Positions 1-20,222 of a stretch of DNA of 64,000 bases are shown one piece after another. The notes beneath the pieces were generated by a model. The model was not told the origin of the DNA. It saw only the letters and a list, made by a program, of their open reading frames with translations, and made no database searches. Each line of letters opens with the position of its first letter. The stretch's first letter is position 1. Origin of the DNA: Todiramphus chloris collaris (Eukaryota > Chordata > Aves > Coraciiformes > Alcedinidae); contig JANVCC010000120.1 in NCBI GenBank assembly GCA_025345505.1, positions 4,800,213-4,864,212 on the forward strand. Direction: 5' to 3'. Both the position numbers and the translations under genes were made by a program.

Positions 1-1260
1 GTCTCGTCAGAGTAAATGGCAGCAATTCGCCTGAACGGTGCAATAACCGAACGCTTTGACGTCTGTAGGAAGCACAACCCAAGCACCCTGCCTTTTGATT
101 TCGGTCGTACACTCCCGTGCTTTATTAATTCAACACCCCATTCTTCCTCCCCTGGCCTTTAATACTCCCCGGCCTGCTTTAATAGCACAAACTGCCAACG
201 TTCGGCATCCGTTTCAGGGGTGTTTTAAACATTAAACACTCTGTCTTTGGTCATGACACCTCTTTTGTCACATGTATTTCAGTAACAATTCCGTCTGGCT
301 TGATGGCTTCTTTATATCGGAGACAATTGCGAGCGCCAACAGAACACGCTAACCCTTAAATGATGTGTGTTAGCGCAACATCACCGCATTCATCAGAAAC
401 TGGGACTTAATTACGCTCCTTCCACAAGCATTCCAGCTCTCGCCAGTTTTTGTTTGGTTCTGGTTTTTTGGTTTGGGTTTGGTTTGGTTTTTTTTTTCCC
501 CCATTTGTGGTTTGGGACGCCGAGAGATCCATTTATTTAAGAGTATCCTGAGGGTTAGCTTCTGCTTCTCCCCCTGGACCAAAACCCATCTGCTGTGTGT
601 TAATTAGGTTGGCAAGCATTCAATTAAGATGGGTCACTAGTATTCTAAAGTTACGACTATGTCTCTTAATAGCATTGTTAGGAGATGCCCTTAAGCTCTC
701 TGCTCCTGCAGCCAACGACAGTGTACCCTGGATCGGAATGAGGGCAGCTCCCACAGCGTGGCCTTCCCAGCTAGTACAAGAGGTCTCTGCTGTCTGAGGA
801 GCAGGTGGTTGTCTCAGTTTCAGTACCGAGTTGGCAAGAATGCAAAAATCATGAGTCAGGCCACCAATAATAGCCTGCTTTTGTGATTTGGCTCATCTCC
901 TGTGTGTCCCCCCCAAACCTTTAGGCTATACTTGGATCACCTTTTCAAGCTCTTCTCTGAAATAACGAACGCTGAGATTTTTTTTAAGAGCCCTGTATGA
1001 CTGAGATTTGGAAATAAACGGGATGATTCCTAAAGCTGACACCAAAGACCTGAAGATTGAGGTGAAATGGTGAGTGTGAGTAGTGCCACAGCCCTAAGCA
1101 CAAGTTGTAGCAACCTGCATTTCATCCCCAAGTATCCTGCTGAAAAAGACCAAAGAGACCATTCTTTGAACGCACACACTGCTTAGGGTTGTAAATTAAA
1201 TTCTGTCTTCTCTCAAGTCATTTACAACCGATTAAAGACAAACCAAGAGCATGGAGCAGG
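1..1260. other. 3' flank of NIPAL3, no gene seen
   Basis: No exon-like ORF, CR1 copy or RNA gene is recognisable. A T/G-rich low-complexity stretch lies around 449-500. In the human order the next gene beyond NIPAL3 is RCAN3, but no RCAN3-like exon is visible here. Confidence 0.5.
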
Positions 1261-1264
1261 CCAG

Positions 1265-4200
1265 AATTCTACAGGTTTTACCACAATCTTTTATTCAATT
1301 TCATTTGCAAAGGTCTCACCTAAAAGACAAATCAAATTAAATAGACATGCAACATTGCTTATGAAAAATTAAGCGGTTATCCTCGTAGTCCAATACTGTA
1401 AAGCTTGATTTATTTACATGTTTTAACGTGAACAGGAGAAGGTTGTAGGCAGATTGTTGTGCACATTCGGCCAACACAGGAGCTGGGTTCCACAGCATTA
1501 AGTTACACGTAAGATACACACTGAGAACGTATTAAGTGCTTCGGTGCGTTGAGAAGCCACGCAACGTGGAGGCAAGAGAGGTCAGCTCACATTTGAGAGA
1601 GAAGCTACAAGATAAAAACCAAGGAGCAATTCCAGAAGGGTAGCAGAGGAGGAAGTGTTTGCTGCAATCCTGGCCATGGCCATTGTCACCTCAGACTAAC
1701 AACTACTCTGTAAAAAGCACAGACTTGAGGCTACAAATACCTTCCCCGTTTCAGTTTGTAAGCTCTGACTAGAGGGGAGGTGAGGAGTTTATTTCAGTCC
1801 TGAGCAATCCCTTCCCAACAGGAGAAGGAGCACAGAAACCCTACAGTCACCTTTAACCAGATGTTTGGTTTTAGGGACCCTGTTTGTGCCTTCTCAGCAA
1901 CAGAGATGCTGAAGAGCAGAAAATAAAATGTTTTGGAAGCTTGGGGGAAAGAGAGGGGGAAAAAAGGGGGGGGGGAGGAAGTGCTTTAAAAAAAATAAAT
2001 ACAAAAAGACCCCACATTATAATATTCAAGTATCAGGTGTAGGCAGCAAGCAGGGGTGCGGTGCAGCCTGGCAGTGCCAGTGCTGTGCTAACAGCAGCTA
2101 ACACAGCCTGGCACAAACAGAACCCTTACCGGTGCCTTTGAATGGAGACCTACAGCCTAAGAACAGCTCAGGCTCTCCTGAGGTGGCACAAGGGAGTAGG
2201 CAGAAATGTTGTGATTTATGTGCTGCAGAAACAGACGTCACCTCCCTTGAAGTGCTTTGTCAGGAAGGTTCCAAAAGCCAGCCTCGCTGCAGGTAAAGGG
2301 AACTGCCATTATTAAGTAGAATTATTTAAACGCACACAGACTGTGTAAATAAAACATGGTTATATAAAGCTTTGGAGCAAGACTCTTCTCTTTAGACTCT
2401 TTGAAAGAAGAGGGACAAACCAGCACAATAATACAACAGCTCAGGTTACGGTTGGAAGAAATTTAATTCAGAGCAGAAGTCAAGCACGTGACAACTGAAG
2501 GTTGCTTTTGAGAGAGGAAGGGCAGGGCCAGCAGTCACTCGGTGCCTGGGCTGCAGGGCTGGGGAGAATCCCACCAGAAAAAAAAAAATAATAAAAAACC
2601 CCCAAAAATCCCTAAACAAACCAGAAAAAGAGAAGTACAAATAAGGGCTCAGTATCAAAAAGAAATTTTTCACAAAATCAGACACATCCTCACGGTAGAA
2701 ATCAACAGCAAAACGCTTAAGCCCTCTGGTTAATTATTTTATACCACAGCAACTTCTGTAACAAGCACAGAGAATATTGCCACCTAAAAAGTGGAGTTGA
2801 TAGCGCTGCATGGTTTAGCACAGCTTGTTTTAAACCAGTGTGTTTCTGTGGTTTTAGAACTAATAGATCAAAACAGCTACTGCCTCACTGATTAAAAGGG
2901 AAGAGATAAGAAAAGCTAGTATTCTTGTACCCTTCCCATTCAGCCTCCCCTGTACTACTTTGTTTTGTATTGTTAATGAACAAAAGCTGCACATAAATTC
3001 ACAAACAATTGATTACCAGGGATCCAACGCTGAAGGCAGTAAATCAGTGTCACTGCAGCTCCACCAAGATTAATGGTCTGGCAGCATTAGCCCATTAACA
3101 TCATTATCTTACTTAAACACAGAAAAAAAAAAAGTATTGAGGGTAAAAGAAAAGCTGTTATTTCTTGAGGTTTCATAAGATGTAGTGTACGGGATGTCAC
3201 TGATAAGATCTAGATTGTCAGACATGCCAAGCTGGTGAAGAAACTTTGCACACAGGTACACGTACAGCCACTGGGCATCGACTCTTTGCAGGGCAGGGGG
3301 AAGGTTATCATTTTTCTAAGCTGCACAAAAATGCCAAAGCAATCTCGAGTATTTCCAGACTGAGTTAGTATTCAGAGCTGGCAAAGGAAACAGCTGCAAA
3401 AGAACAGTTCTGTTGTCATGTACAACAAGAAGAAACTGCAGTAATTATGTACAAGTCGGTGGAGTTCTGGGGAATGTCTGGTAGTGGGAACAGAAACTGG
3501 CCATGAGTCGATTACAAATAATTAAATAAATAAATGCAGAAAGCCACCGTTGCAAGTCCAAGATTGTCCCAACCCCCCTGGTATCAGAGTAAGCATTTAA
3601 AAGCACATGGAACACAGGCAGTATTCATGTCAAATAGTCTCCTAAGGTCCTGGAGACACTCCACTGTATGTGCAGTCCAAGCCACACTAAGCAGACTTAA
3701 AATTCTGTTTCCCAGCAAAACAACGGCTTTTAGAGAAGATGATGATATCAGAGTGCCAGCATAACTTGTATATGCCAGCAAAGGTTGTACTTTGTCCTTT
3801 TCATTTGAGGAGTTCCCCCCCCAGCTTGTGTCTATTCTCCCTTATCAGCTTCCAGCCATCTCTGGGAAGCTGGAAAGATAAATATCACGAGTACACAATG
3901 CTCCTTTATTCTTACAGTCCTCACTGAGCCTGCACTATGCACGCTGCTTTTTTCTTCTTAGGTCATTCACAATACTAGTCTGATACCTTTTTTTTGCCTT
4001 TTATTAAAAGGAAAAATAAAAGTAGAGGGGTAGCCCATCCTACAACACCCAGACTGAGCTTTTTAACTAAGGAATGTCAACATCTTTAAGCATTTAAGAC
4101 CACTAAACAAAGTTGTGAATCCTGCCTCAACCAGAAAGAAGACACAAGTGACAGATAATTGGAACTTCACCGAGAACTACAGTAAAACTCCCAGCAGACA

Positions 4201-5020
4201 CCAGCCACGTTACTGCTCCCACTTCTAGTTCTCATACTTTACAGTGTTCCCTTTGCATCATCTCATCAACTTCAAACTCCTGCTACGAAGTCAGAAAACT
4301 GGCAAATAATCTTTGTTCTAAGCCTCCATATAATCCAGTGGTGCTCTAAAGATTCCCATTCTCAGTGCGTATGTCCAACACCAGGCAGAGAACAGTGGTA
4401 CAGGAAGTGCTTGAGATTCACCTTTTGAAGGAATAAAGCAGTTTGCTTACTTTAATCAATTTATGCTGCTCTAAAGACACAGTAAGTTCCAGTGTTCATG
4501 CTGGGAAACAACTACATTTTATTGCCATGTTAAGGTAGTTTGGTGGTCACGCTAGAGACAGGAAGATTTACAGCTTCTCTGGAAATCCACCACATTCTCT
4601 ATATATGAAAGGTTAAATCCTGCCCTCCACTCTCTGTGAGCAACTCCTGAATGCTTCTATTTGGAGATAAACCCGCTGCCAGCAGCACTCAAAACTGCAC
4701 AGTCACTTCTCTCCCCACAGCTCTGCGTTGTCACAGCATCTGCCATCTCATGGGTTCCATACCGCTGTGATACTGCACTCGCCACCTCACGCTTCCAGGC
4801 AGCAGCATTCAATGGAGAGCTGGGATTTACTCCTTGCCAACAAACGCTTTCCACTTCAGGACTAGAGAGAGTTGTTTACTTTAATGATCAGCCTTGAAAG
4901 TTACGTTTGAGATGAGCTTTGAACTGTATCAAGGTTGGCTTTACACTTGCTTATATTTTAACGGGTAAATAAATAAAAGGTCATACTTCTGATGATTCAA
5001 ATCAGTTCCTCAAAGGTCAC
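1265..5020 (-). other. NIPAL3: probable NIPAL3 3' untranslated region
   Basis: This stretch follows the NIPAL3 stop codon and has no splice-bounded coding frame. Minus-strand AATAAA signals occur at 3905-3910, 4000-4005 and 1290-1295. The last is followed on the minus strand by a G/T-rich stretch, as at a real cleavage site, so the longest mRNA would end near 1260-1275 with a 3'UTR of about 3.7 kb. The human gene also has a long 3'UTR, as I recall. The distal end is inferred, and a shorter form ending near 3.9 kb is equally possible. Confidence 0.5.
1290..1295 (-). terminator. NIPAL3: candidate distal poly(A) signal of NIPAL3
   Basis: AATAAA on the minus strand, within a local AAATTGAATAAAAG context and followed by a GTGG/TGT-containing downstream element. 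Confidence 0.4.
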
Positions 5021-13793
<8,773 letters not shown>

Positions 13794-14680
13794 TTTGGTC
13801 AACTGGAGCGTTTGCTTCTCAGCCTCTTTGATGCTGGGACTTCTCTTTAAAGAGGAGACTTGGACCCTGCTGGAACCACAGTAACTTGGGGCCACTTCTT
13901 CCCATCCATCCTGTTTTCTTGGGCAAGCAACAATTAGTTCAGCAAAGCACAAACAAATGAATAGGTGCTTTAGCCTGTCTGCTGCTTTTCTGCCCCCAGC
14001 AGGCTACAGCGAGACAGGGTGGCCACCGTAGGCAGAAGTTAGATGAGCCACTATTTCCAGCCAGTCAGCGAGGTTATATTCCTCCAAGGAGATACTAAGG
14101 GAAAAAGAAAAAAAAAAAAATAGATCAAATCAACTCAATGGTCCAAAACATGCAATGAAATCCTTCTGAAGGACAGGCCAAACAGAACTCCCTAGAATTG
14201 AACAAACAGCTGCACAGATCATCAGAGAAAGTGGATTTTAAGTGTCTTCTTACACAGCCTCCACACAGAAACTCACACAGCCCTTGCTCACTGGCTTGGC
14301 CCCCAGGGTGGCATAACCAGCTGGAATTTAACATCAAGCCTGACCATTTGGAAAGCTCTTAGTAAAGAGTTTCTGAAGTCCCCCAAGCCCTGCTTCTCGC
14401 ACACCTCTGCTGTGTGTTGAGGACACGGTGTTAACGTTAGTCACGCCATCCCCACGTGCCAGGGATGACAGTGCTGCTCTTCATGCAAACAGAGAGCATT
14501 TCAGTGTAATCGCCGTCAGCGCAGCTCAGAGGCTGAATTCCTCAGAGCCAGACTCACCACGGGCGTCTGGAAAGCACCCCGCACAGCAACCCTGTCTGAG
14601 GGCCCTGTGCAAAGGCCTCCAGGACCACCAGCTTGCTTTGCACAGAGGGGGATGCTGGTGTACAGACATGGCAGGGGTGT

Positions 14681-14700
14681 GAGCCTCACAAGTGAGGCTC
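14681..14700. repeat. perfect 9-bp inverted repeat
   Basis: GAGCCTCAC, AA, GTGAGGCTC: arms 14681-14689 and 14692-14700 with a two-base loop. It lies in the 5' intron of NIPAL3. No known function is recognised. Confidence 0.8.
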
Positions 14701-15154
14701 GAACTCCCTGAAGTGGGGCAGGCTGAGCACCCCTTCGACCCTGGACAACTGGCCTGCGGACACACCCTGAGGTAGCAGGACCCAGCCTATGCTCAGGCCA
14801 CGAACTGCAAGTTCTCTTGGCCAACCTTGGCCTGCGAAGGATTGCTTTAACTCATGGGGTGTCCCGGTGCCTCCAGCATGAGGAGGACAGGGGTAACACA
14901 ACAGCAGAGCCACGAAAGGATACACACAGCCTGCTGCAAGGCGAGGTGGGGGGCGAAGCTCCCTCCCATCCTGAGGAAACCCTGCCCGGGCAGAGCAGAG
15001 CCTGGCTGAGGGCAGAGGGTGCTCCCAGGTCACCCTCCCCGGGCCAGGCCGCCCTACCCGCCCGAGATCCGCAGCCGGTTTGTTCCCGATCAAACCTCCC
15101 CAGAAAAAAACCCGCAAGGCCGCGGGGACAGCGGCGGCCTCCCCGGCACTCACC

Positions 15155-15400
15155 TGCCCCCTCCGGGAGCGGCTGTCCCCATGGCCCGGGCCCTCGGCCC
15201 CCAACTTCGGTTCCCGGCCGAGCGCCGCGTTCGGGTCCTGCCCGGCCGCCCCGATTCGCCGCCAGCGCTGTCAGTCCGGGGCCGGGCCCGGGCTGCCGGC
15301 AGGGACTGGCTGCTGGGCGGAGGTCGGGCCTGACCCAGCCTATGAGCCGAGACCGCCTGAGACGCAGGGCTCGGAGGCGGCGGGCGGGAGGGAGGGAGCA
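15155..15400 (-). other. NIPAL3: probable noncoding first exon of NIPAL3 (approximate)
   Basis: Inferred from the strong minus-strand donor at 15154/15153 (CAG|GTGAGT) within the CpG island. The 5' boundary is a guess. Alternative minus-strand donors (CAG|GTGAGG) exist near 15888 and 16047. Confidence 0.4.
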
Positions 15401-15771
15401 GCCGGGTTCCTCCGCTCGTCCCGGGCGGGGCGGGGGCTGGTCCCTGCTGAGGGCCGGGCTGGTGGCGGAGCCCCGGTCCCGAGGCGGGAATGAGGCGCTG
15501 CCCAGCCCAGGGACAACCGCCGTGCTCCCCCCTCACCCGGTGCGGCCCATCCCGGCTACTGCCCGCCCTGGGCGGGGGGCACGGCGGCTCCGGTGGCGCG
15601 GCAGAGCCGCCTTAAGGCGCATGGGCACCCGGGCTGCCCCCCCGAGCCACCTTAAGCAGCCGCGCATGCCCGACTGCGCCTACGACGGCTCTGAGAGCTC
15701 GCCTGCGATTGGGCGTCCGCTGGAGTGCCCAAAGTAACAAGCGCGGTGATTGGAGGAGAGAGGAGCCGGCC

Positions 15772-15785
15772 GTTGCCGCGGCAAC
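15772..15785. promoter_or_regulatory. palindromic RFX X-box
   Basis: GTTGCCGCGGCAAC is a perfect palindrome fitting the RFX consensus GTNRCC-(0-3 nt)-RGYAAC. X-boxes mark promoters of ciliary genes, and a nearby CCAAT box (15749) is a common partner. Confidence 0.75.
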
Positions 15786-15846
15786 CAGGTGTACGCGTTC
15801 CTACAGCCGCCGGTACCGCCGAGGCCCGGAGCCCCCCGAGACGCAC

Positions 15847-15879
15847 GGGCAGGTACCGGGCAGGTACCGGGCAGGTACC
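15847..15879 (+). repeat. 11-bp triplicate carrying three splice-donor-like sites
   Basis: GGGCAGGTACC is repeated exactly three times in tandem (15847, 15858, 15869). Each copy contains CAG|GTACC, a plausible donor for a plus-strand first exon. Confidence 0.85.
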
Positions 15880-16481
15880 GGCCGCGCCCCCTCACCTGGG
15901 CAGGGAGAGAGGCGGGAGGGGAGGGGGGACGGACACACAAGGCGTCACCAGCGCTGCCTCCCCCCGTCAGCTCCCCGCCATTCCCAGCGCGCACCGCGCT
16001 ACCTGCCGGGGGCGGGGTTGGCGCCGTTCCCGGCATGCACCGCGCCCCTCACCTGGGCGGGGCGGGGTCGTGACGCCACTTCCGGCCGCCACTCTGAGGG
16101 GGCCTTCGTGAGGTCTCTGAGCGGGACCGGGGCGGCCGCTCCGCTTCCCCCCGCGGTCTGGGCGGTGCTGGCGGGGGGCGAGCCCCCGTCGAGGTGAAGT
16201 GCCCGGCTCGGTGAAGGCGGACACCCTGCTAAGCGTGGGTTTAGCAGCCCCGGGCCGCCCTTCAGGCCCCTTGAGCCAGCAGTGGCGTTTGGAAGCGTTG
16301 GGGTTTTTTTTTTTGTCTTAAAAGAAAAAACAGGGAAATAAAATGTGGAAACGACTCCTGATTCTTGACTGGAGCGCTGCGTTAATGTCAGACCCGCCTT
16401 TAACTTCACACATCCTGCTTGAAATGAAAGCTGATGTTACATTTCCCATACCCCCGTAATCCAAATTTTGTTCCTTTTAAG

Positions 16482-16588
16482 TTCCAAGGTTTCCGCCAGT
16501 CTTTGTAATAATGAACACCCCAGGAAAGCAATCCCCCGAAAATACATAAACATTCCCTCCCCAATCAAAGAGATTTCAGCACAACCAA
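16482..16588 (+). other. candidate plus-strand exon, identity unknown
   Basis: Bounded by TTGTTCCTTTTAAG and GTGAGT, open for 35 codons in one frame (contains NNEHPRKAIPRKYINIPSP). It lies 700 bp downstream of the X-box. It could be an early exon of a diverged STPG1, but I see no convincing similarity, and chance is a real alternative. Confidence 0.2.
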
Positions 16589-17446
16589 GTGAGTAACAAA
16601 AACGTTTGAAGTTTATGTCCTTGCTTTGCATTTTTTTGTTTCGTTTTGTTTTGCAACTCGTAATGATTCTGTTTTGGAACAAACACAGCAGCTGAGTTTA
16701 GATCAAGGCCGTTAAATTAACTTTGTCATTACGGCTGATAAAAGAAAGATGGGGAAAATGGCAGTGCAAGATTAATGGTTTAAACCTTGAGGTTACTCCA
16801 CATCCAGCCCCGTCACCAGTACCCTCTCCCCATCCCACCCCTGCTCCCGTTCCCACTCTCCAGGACACGAGCTGTGTTTCTTCTGAAATTCAGGAGCAAA
16901 TTCAAAGAGATCAGGGGAGTTAACGCTTGTCTAGTAACAGCACAAGATGACCCCTCCTGTCTACTGATGTTCTCCACCCTGATCCTTCCCAGTTTGGCAG
17001 GAATCACGTCGGTACCGTTGTCATCTGACCAGCAGAGGGAAGCAGAAAGATGTTTTAAACCCTCCCGATCTCCCAGCCTGCACTCCGCGGGGGTTCTCTT
17101 CAACTCCAGCCAACTCTGGCAGGTGCCAAGGGCCTCCTGGGCTTTCTGGATCCACCTTTCAAGCTCCTTCCTCTGCCGGTGAAAAGAGGATGCCCATGGC
17201 CCCTGCTGACAGTCTCCTGCTGTCTGGTGACTACGTGGTAACAGCAGAACTCTGAAAATTAAATGTATTAAGAATTTCTGAAACTTTGTGTACTGGGTAT
17301 GTAAAGTAGGTAAATCAAGGAAGTATTTGGCATCTTCCCTCTTTCTTCTCCTGCCTTTGGCTTCTTCTCTTTCTTCTCCTTCCTTTGATCTCTTCCTCCT
17401 TACTTGTCTCTCCCATCTCAGTGATATCAGGAGTGTATTATCTCAG

Positions 17447-17503
17447 GATTGAATAACAGCAATCAAGGACGAAAAGGACAAAAGATGAGGGAAAATGATC
17501 AAG
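17447..17503 (+). other. candidate short plus-strand exon, identity unknown
   Basis: A long pyrimidine tract (about 17335-17420) leads to TATCTCAG, then 57 bp open in the phase left by the candidate exon at 16482-16588 (LNNSNQGRKGQKMRENDQ), then G|GTAGAG. The phase match is suggestive only. The AG used lies well 3' of the pyrimidine tract, with two nearer AGs skipped. Confidence 0.12.
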
Positions 17504-19846
17504 GTAGAGAAGTTGCTTAAATACCTTCTGTAGGCGCCATCAGTCTGTCTGGTCAGCTTCCAGGAGCTCCAGATGACCTGGTGCTAAGTTCTGACTAAAA
17601 GAGCAGAGGCAGAGTCTGAAGGTAGCTTCAAAAACACTCCCTTCCCTTTGAGAACTTCCTGCTCGAAGGGCAGAGCAGGCAGGAGGCCAAACCACAAGCT
17701 ACACAAGGGCTTGGCTGATTCTTTCTTAAGCTTTATCCCTAGAGAAAAATTACTGCACCAGGCTGGGGAGGGGAAGCATCAGATCCACCAGCGCTGGACG
17801 ATTGAGGGGCTGCTGGCTTTGTTTCCTCCACCAGAAGCACTTGGCCGTGTCCTCTTCAGCACAAGCCATTCTGGAGCACATTCCTTTAGCGGGGTAGTCA
17901 GGGATAAACACCAGTACGTGAAGTTTACCCGCTTGTAATTTAGGCAAAGAGCTTATTTGCTTCGTACGACCTGACCTAGAACACCCGGGGCGGCTGAGCT
18001 GACCCACTTCTGTGACTCGGCCAGGTCACCACTGTCTTCGCACGTCCACGACGCCAGGCCCTGCGAGGTGCTTCCAAGGGACTTGCCTCGCAGCTCAGCA
18101 CCCCTTCCTTGGCCTGGGTGGCAATTCTGAGGGCGCAGAGATGAGATGGGCAGTCACTTCAGCAGGAGGTAACCCTCCAAGGGCGTGTCGATGTCTGGTC
18201 TCCAAGCACTCTTGACAACGCCGAGGTGTCGAGGGGTGCGCCAAACCCAGCGCCGGGCACATCGACTGCGAGAAGGGCTCTGGAGCTCTTACCCTGGCAC
18301 GTGGTATCCTGGAAGGTGCTAATCCAGAACGTGCTGCTGGAGCAGTAACTCCCCTTTGCGGGGCAGGGCTGAGCATGGGACTCCATCCAAACCCCAGCAG
18401 GCTGGTCAGCAGGAGCAGCCCAGCCTGGGCAACACCAGGGAAAGGAGCTTGCAGAGGCAGTTTTTTATCAGCTGCTTTAGAAACCTGCTGCAATTTTAAT
18501 AGCCAGTTCTAGCAAACTGGACCAATCTTGCTTTCCTCAGCATAACCATCCTCTCCATGGAGGGCAGGGTGGAGAACCTCGAGCACGTGGCAGGGGTTTC
18601 CACATGGCAGGGCCACGTGGAGTTGCAAGCCGAAGAGCAGGGCTGTGCCTCTTCTAGTTCTGGAGGCTGATAAAAAACAGCTCACTCAGGATCCCTGCAG
18701 GTGCCCTGTGGATGAGCCCTCGGACCACAGCTTCAGAAATCTCCTCCCGAATGTTTGGCACCCGAGGAGGATCATGCAGGGGTGAGCTGAGACACGGCGT
18801 AAGTCAGAGCAGCTCTGCTGAAATTCCTGAGGTTGCCTCATGTACCTTGGCTTTTGGCTTCTCCTGGCGCATTTTCCTACCAAAAAAAAAATAGGTGGAA
18901 AAGTTTGTGACGAGCTGCTTTATAATCGGGGGGCGTTTTTATGAGGAAGGCCAAATCCTTGAGGATTATAACGAGAACTGGAGACCTGGGATCTGCTTCC
19001 TTGCAGTGCTCTTCCAGTTTTAATGGAAGCAGCACGTCTTTGGGGGTGTATTATTTTTAGCACCGTAGGAGCACTATTACACTTGCCCATGCATGTAGCA
19101 AGAAACAGCTCAGCCACAGTGGAAAAAACAGCCTGGTGATTTGCCCATGATCTCACTGTAAATCAACAGCATCTTCTCCAGCAGACAGCACTGCCTGCCC
19201 ATTCCCATCTCTTCTTCCCTTCCCTCAACTCTTTTGCAAGACCAAAAGGCTCACTTCTTAAGGGGAAGCGAGTCATTCCAGGGTTGTGGCTGCTTCTGCT
19301 TCTGCACAGCCACCAGCTCAGCTCCTGTCTGGGTGGTGGGTTTTAATCAAGCCTATTCTCATCCCACACAGGCTTCCGTTTCCCCACTTTGAGCCCACAG
19401 CTTTCCCTTTCCTTCTTGATCCTGCAAAACCTTCTGCAGAGTCAACTCCCTTCATTCAGCCTTTGGAATGCTGCCCAGACTTTTTCTTCTCTCGACTGAA
19501 CGTTGCCGTGCTCTTCAACCCCATGCATCCTATTCTCTTTCCCTCACTGTTACTCCTGTGCTGTTCTTTCAGGGGAAATGTGATCACTGTCAGAATCCAA
19601 CTCTGGAATCATCAGAACACGACCTGTGTCGCTTCTGGAATCTTTTCCACTGGCGACTGGCAGAGAAGACAATTAATGCAGTTCACATAATGGTAGAAAG
19701 CCCTTAAAGATCAAGAACTTCACTTCTTTCCATCCTACATCCCAGAATCATTTCACGTTTATGCGACCACACATTGTACAAAGCTATTTATTTTATGGTG
19801 TATTGTCCCAGGCCTTCCAAGTCCCACATTTTTTTTCCCCCCCAAG
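17504..19846. other. intergenic, no gene recognised
   Basis: Unique sequence of moderate G+C. A frame around 19570-19710 shows a C-x2-C pair (GKCDHCQNP), but nothing supports a gene. No repeat family is recognised. Confidence 0.4.
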
Positions 19847-20035
19847 GATTGTCAGAAACAGAACAGATTACGAAGGACATTCAGCCCTTCGAGGAACCAC
19901 ATCTGAAAAGCTGGAGGTATCACGTATGACACAGTCAGGCTTTGATGTATTTGGCCCTATAAATAAAATCCCACCCAATCCTCTTTTTGAAAAGCCCCCA
20001 GAAAGAGCACGGAGGGAGAGCACAGGAGAGGTGTG
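19847..20035 (+). other. candidate plus-strand exon, identity unknown
   Basis: An excellent acceptor (nine T, seven C, AAG) and donor GTGAGT bound 189 bp that is open for 62 codons in one frame (contains TQSGFDVFGPINKIPPNPLF). Low-complexity and repeat signs are absent. I do not recognise the protein. A second frame is open for its first 26 codons. It may be a piece of the missing plus-strand gene, a fossil exon, or chance. Confidence 0.28.
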
Positions 20036-20073
20036 GTGAGTGCAGATCATTCACCTGCCCACCCCCCAGTTCA

Positions 20074-20222
20074 TGGAATCACAGAATGGTGGGGTTGGGA
20101 GGGAGCTCTGGAGATGATGGAGTCCAACCCCCCTGCCAGAGCAGGGTCACCCAGGGCAGCCCACACAGGAACAGATCCAGGGGGGCTGGAAAGGCTCCAG
20201 AGAAGGAGACTCCACAACCTCT
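20074..20222 (-). mobile_element. CR1 LINE 3' end fragment
   Basis: Plus strand reads GGAATCACAGAATGGTGGGG, then GGAGTCCAACCCCCCTGCCA, the reverse complement of the CR1 3' terminus. It is 5'-truncated. Confidence 0.92.

Larger units (their letters stand above)
14950..16270. promoter_or_regulatory. CpG island, bidirectional promoter of NIPAL3 and a plus-strand partner
   Basis: The sequence becomes strongly G+C- and CpG-rich over about 1.3 kb just upstream of the first NIPAL3 coding exon. It holds two inverted CCAAT boxes (15708-15712, 15749-15753), an NRF1-like GCGCATGC (15662-15669), an RFX X-box palindrome (15772-15785) and an ETS motif ACTTCCGG (16078-16085). On the minus strand a perfect donor CAG|GTGAGT ends at 15154, a good candidate for the end of NIPAL3 exon 1. 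On the plus strand CAG|GTACC donors lie at 15853, 15864 and 15875. In human, STPG1 starts head-to-head with NIPAL3, so a shared promoter is expected here. Confidence 0.8.

Noticed and set aside
1-1260. RCAN3, the next gene in the human order
   Set aside because: No exon of it is recognisable; it probably lies outside the window.
14817-15737. 306-codon plus-strand frame in the CpG island
   Set aside because: Very G+C-rich sequence has few stop codons. The product is Pro/Arg/Gly-rich low complexity, and the other frames are also open. It is promoter DNA, not a gene.
19570-19710. Frame with GKCDHCQNP after a possible acceptor
   Set aside because: A single C-x2-C pair without a second pair or a donor site; likely chance.
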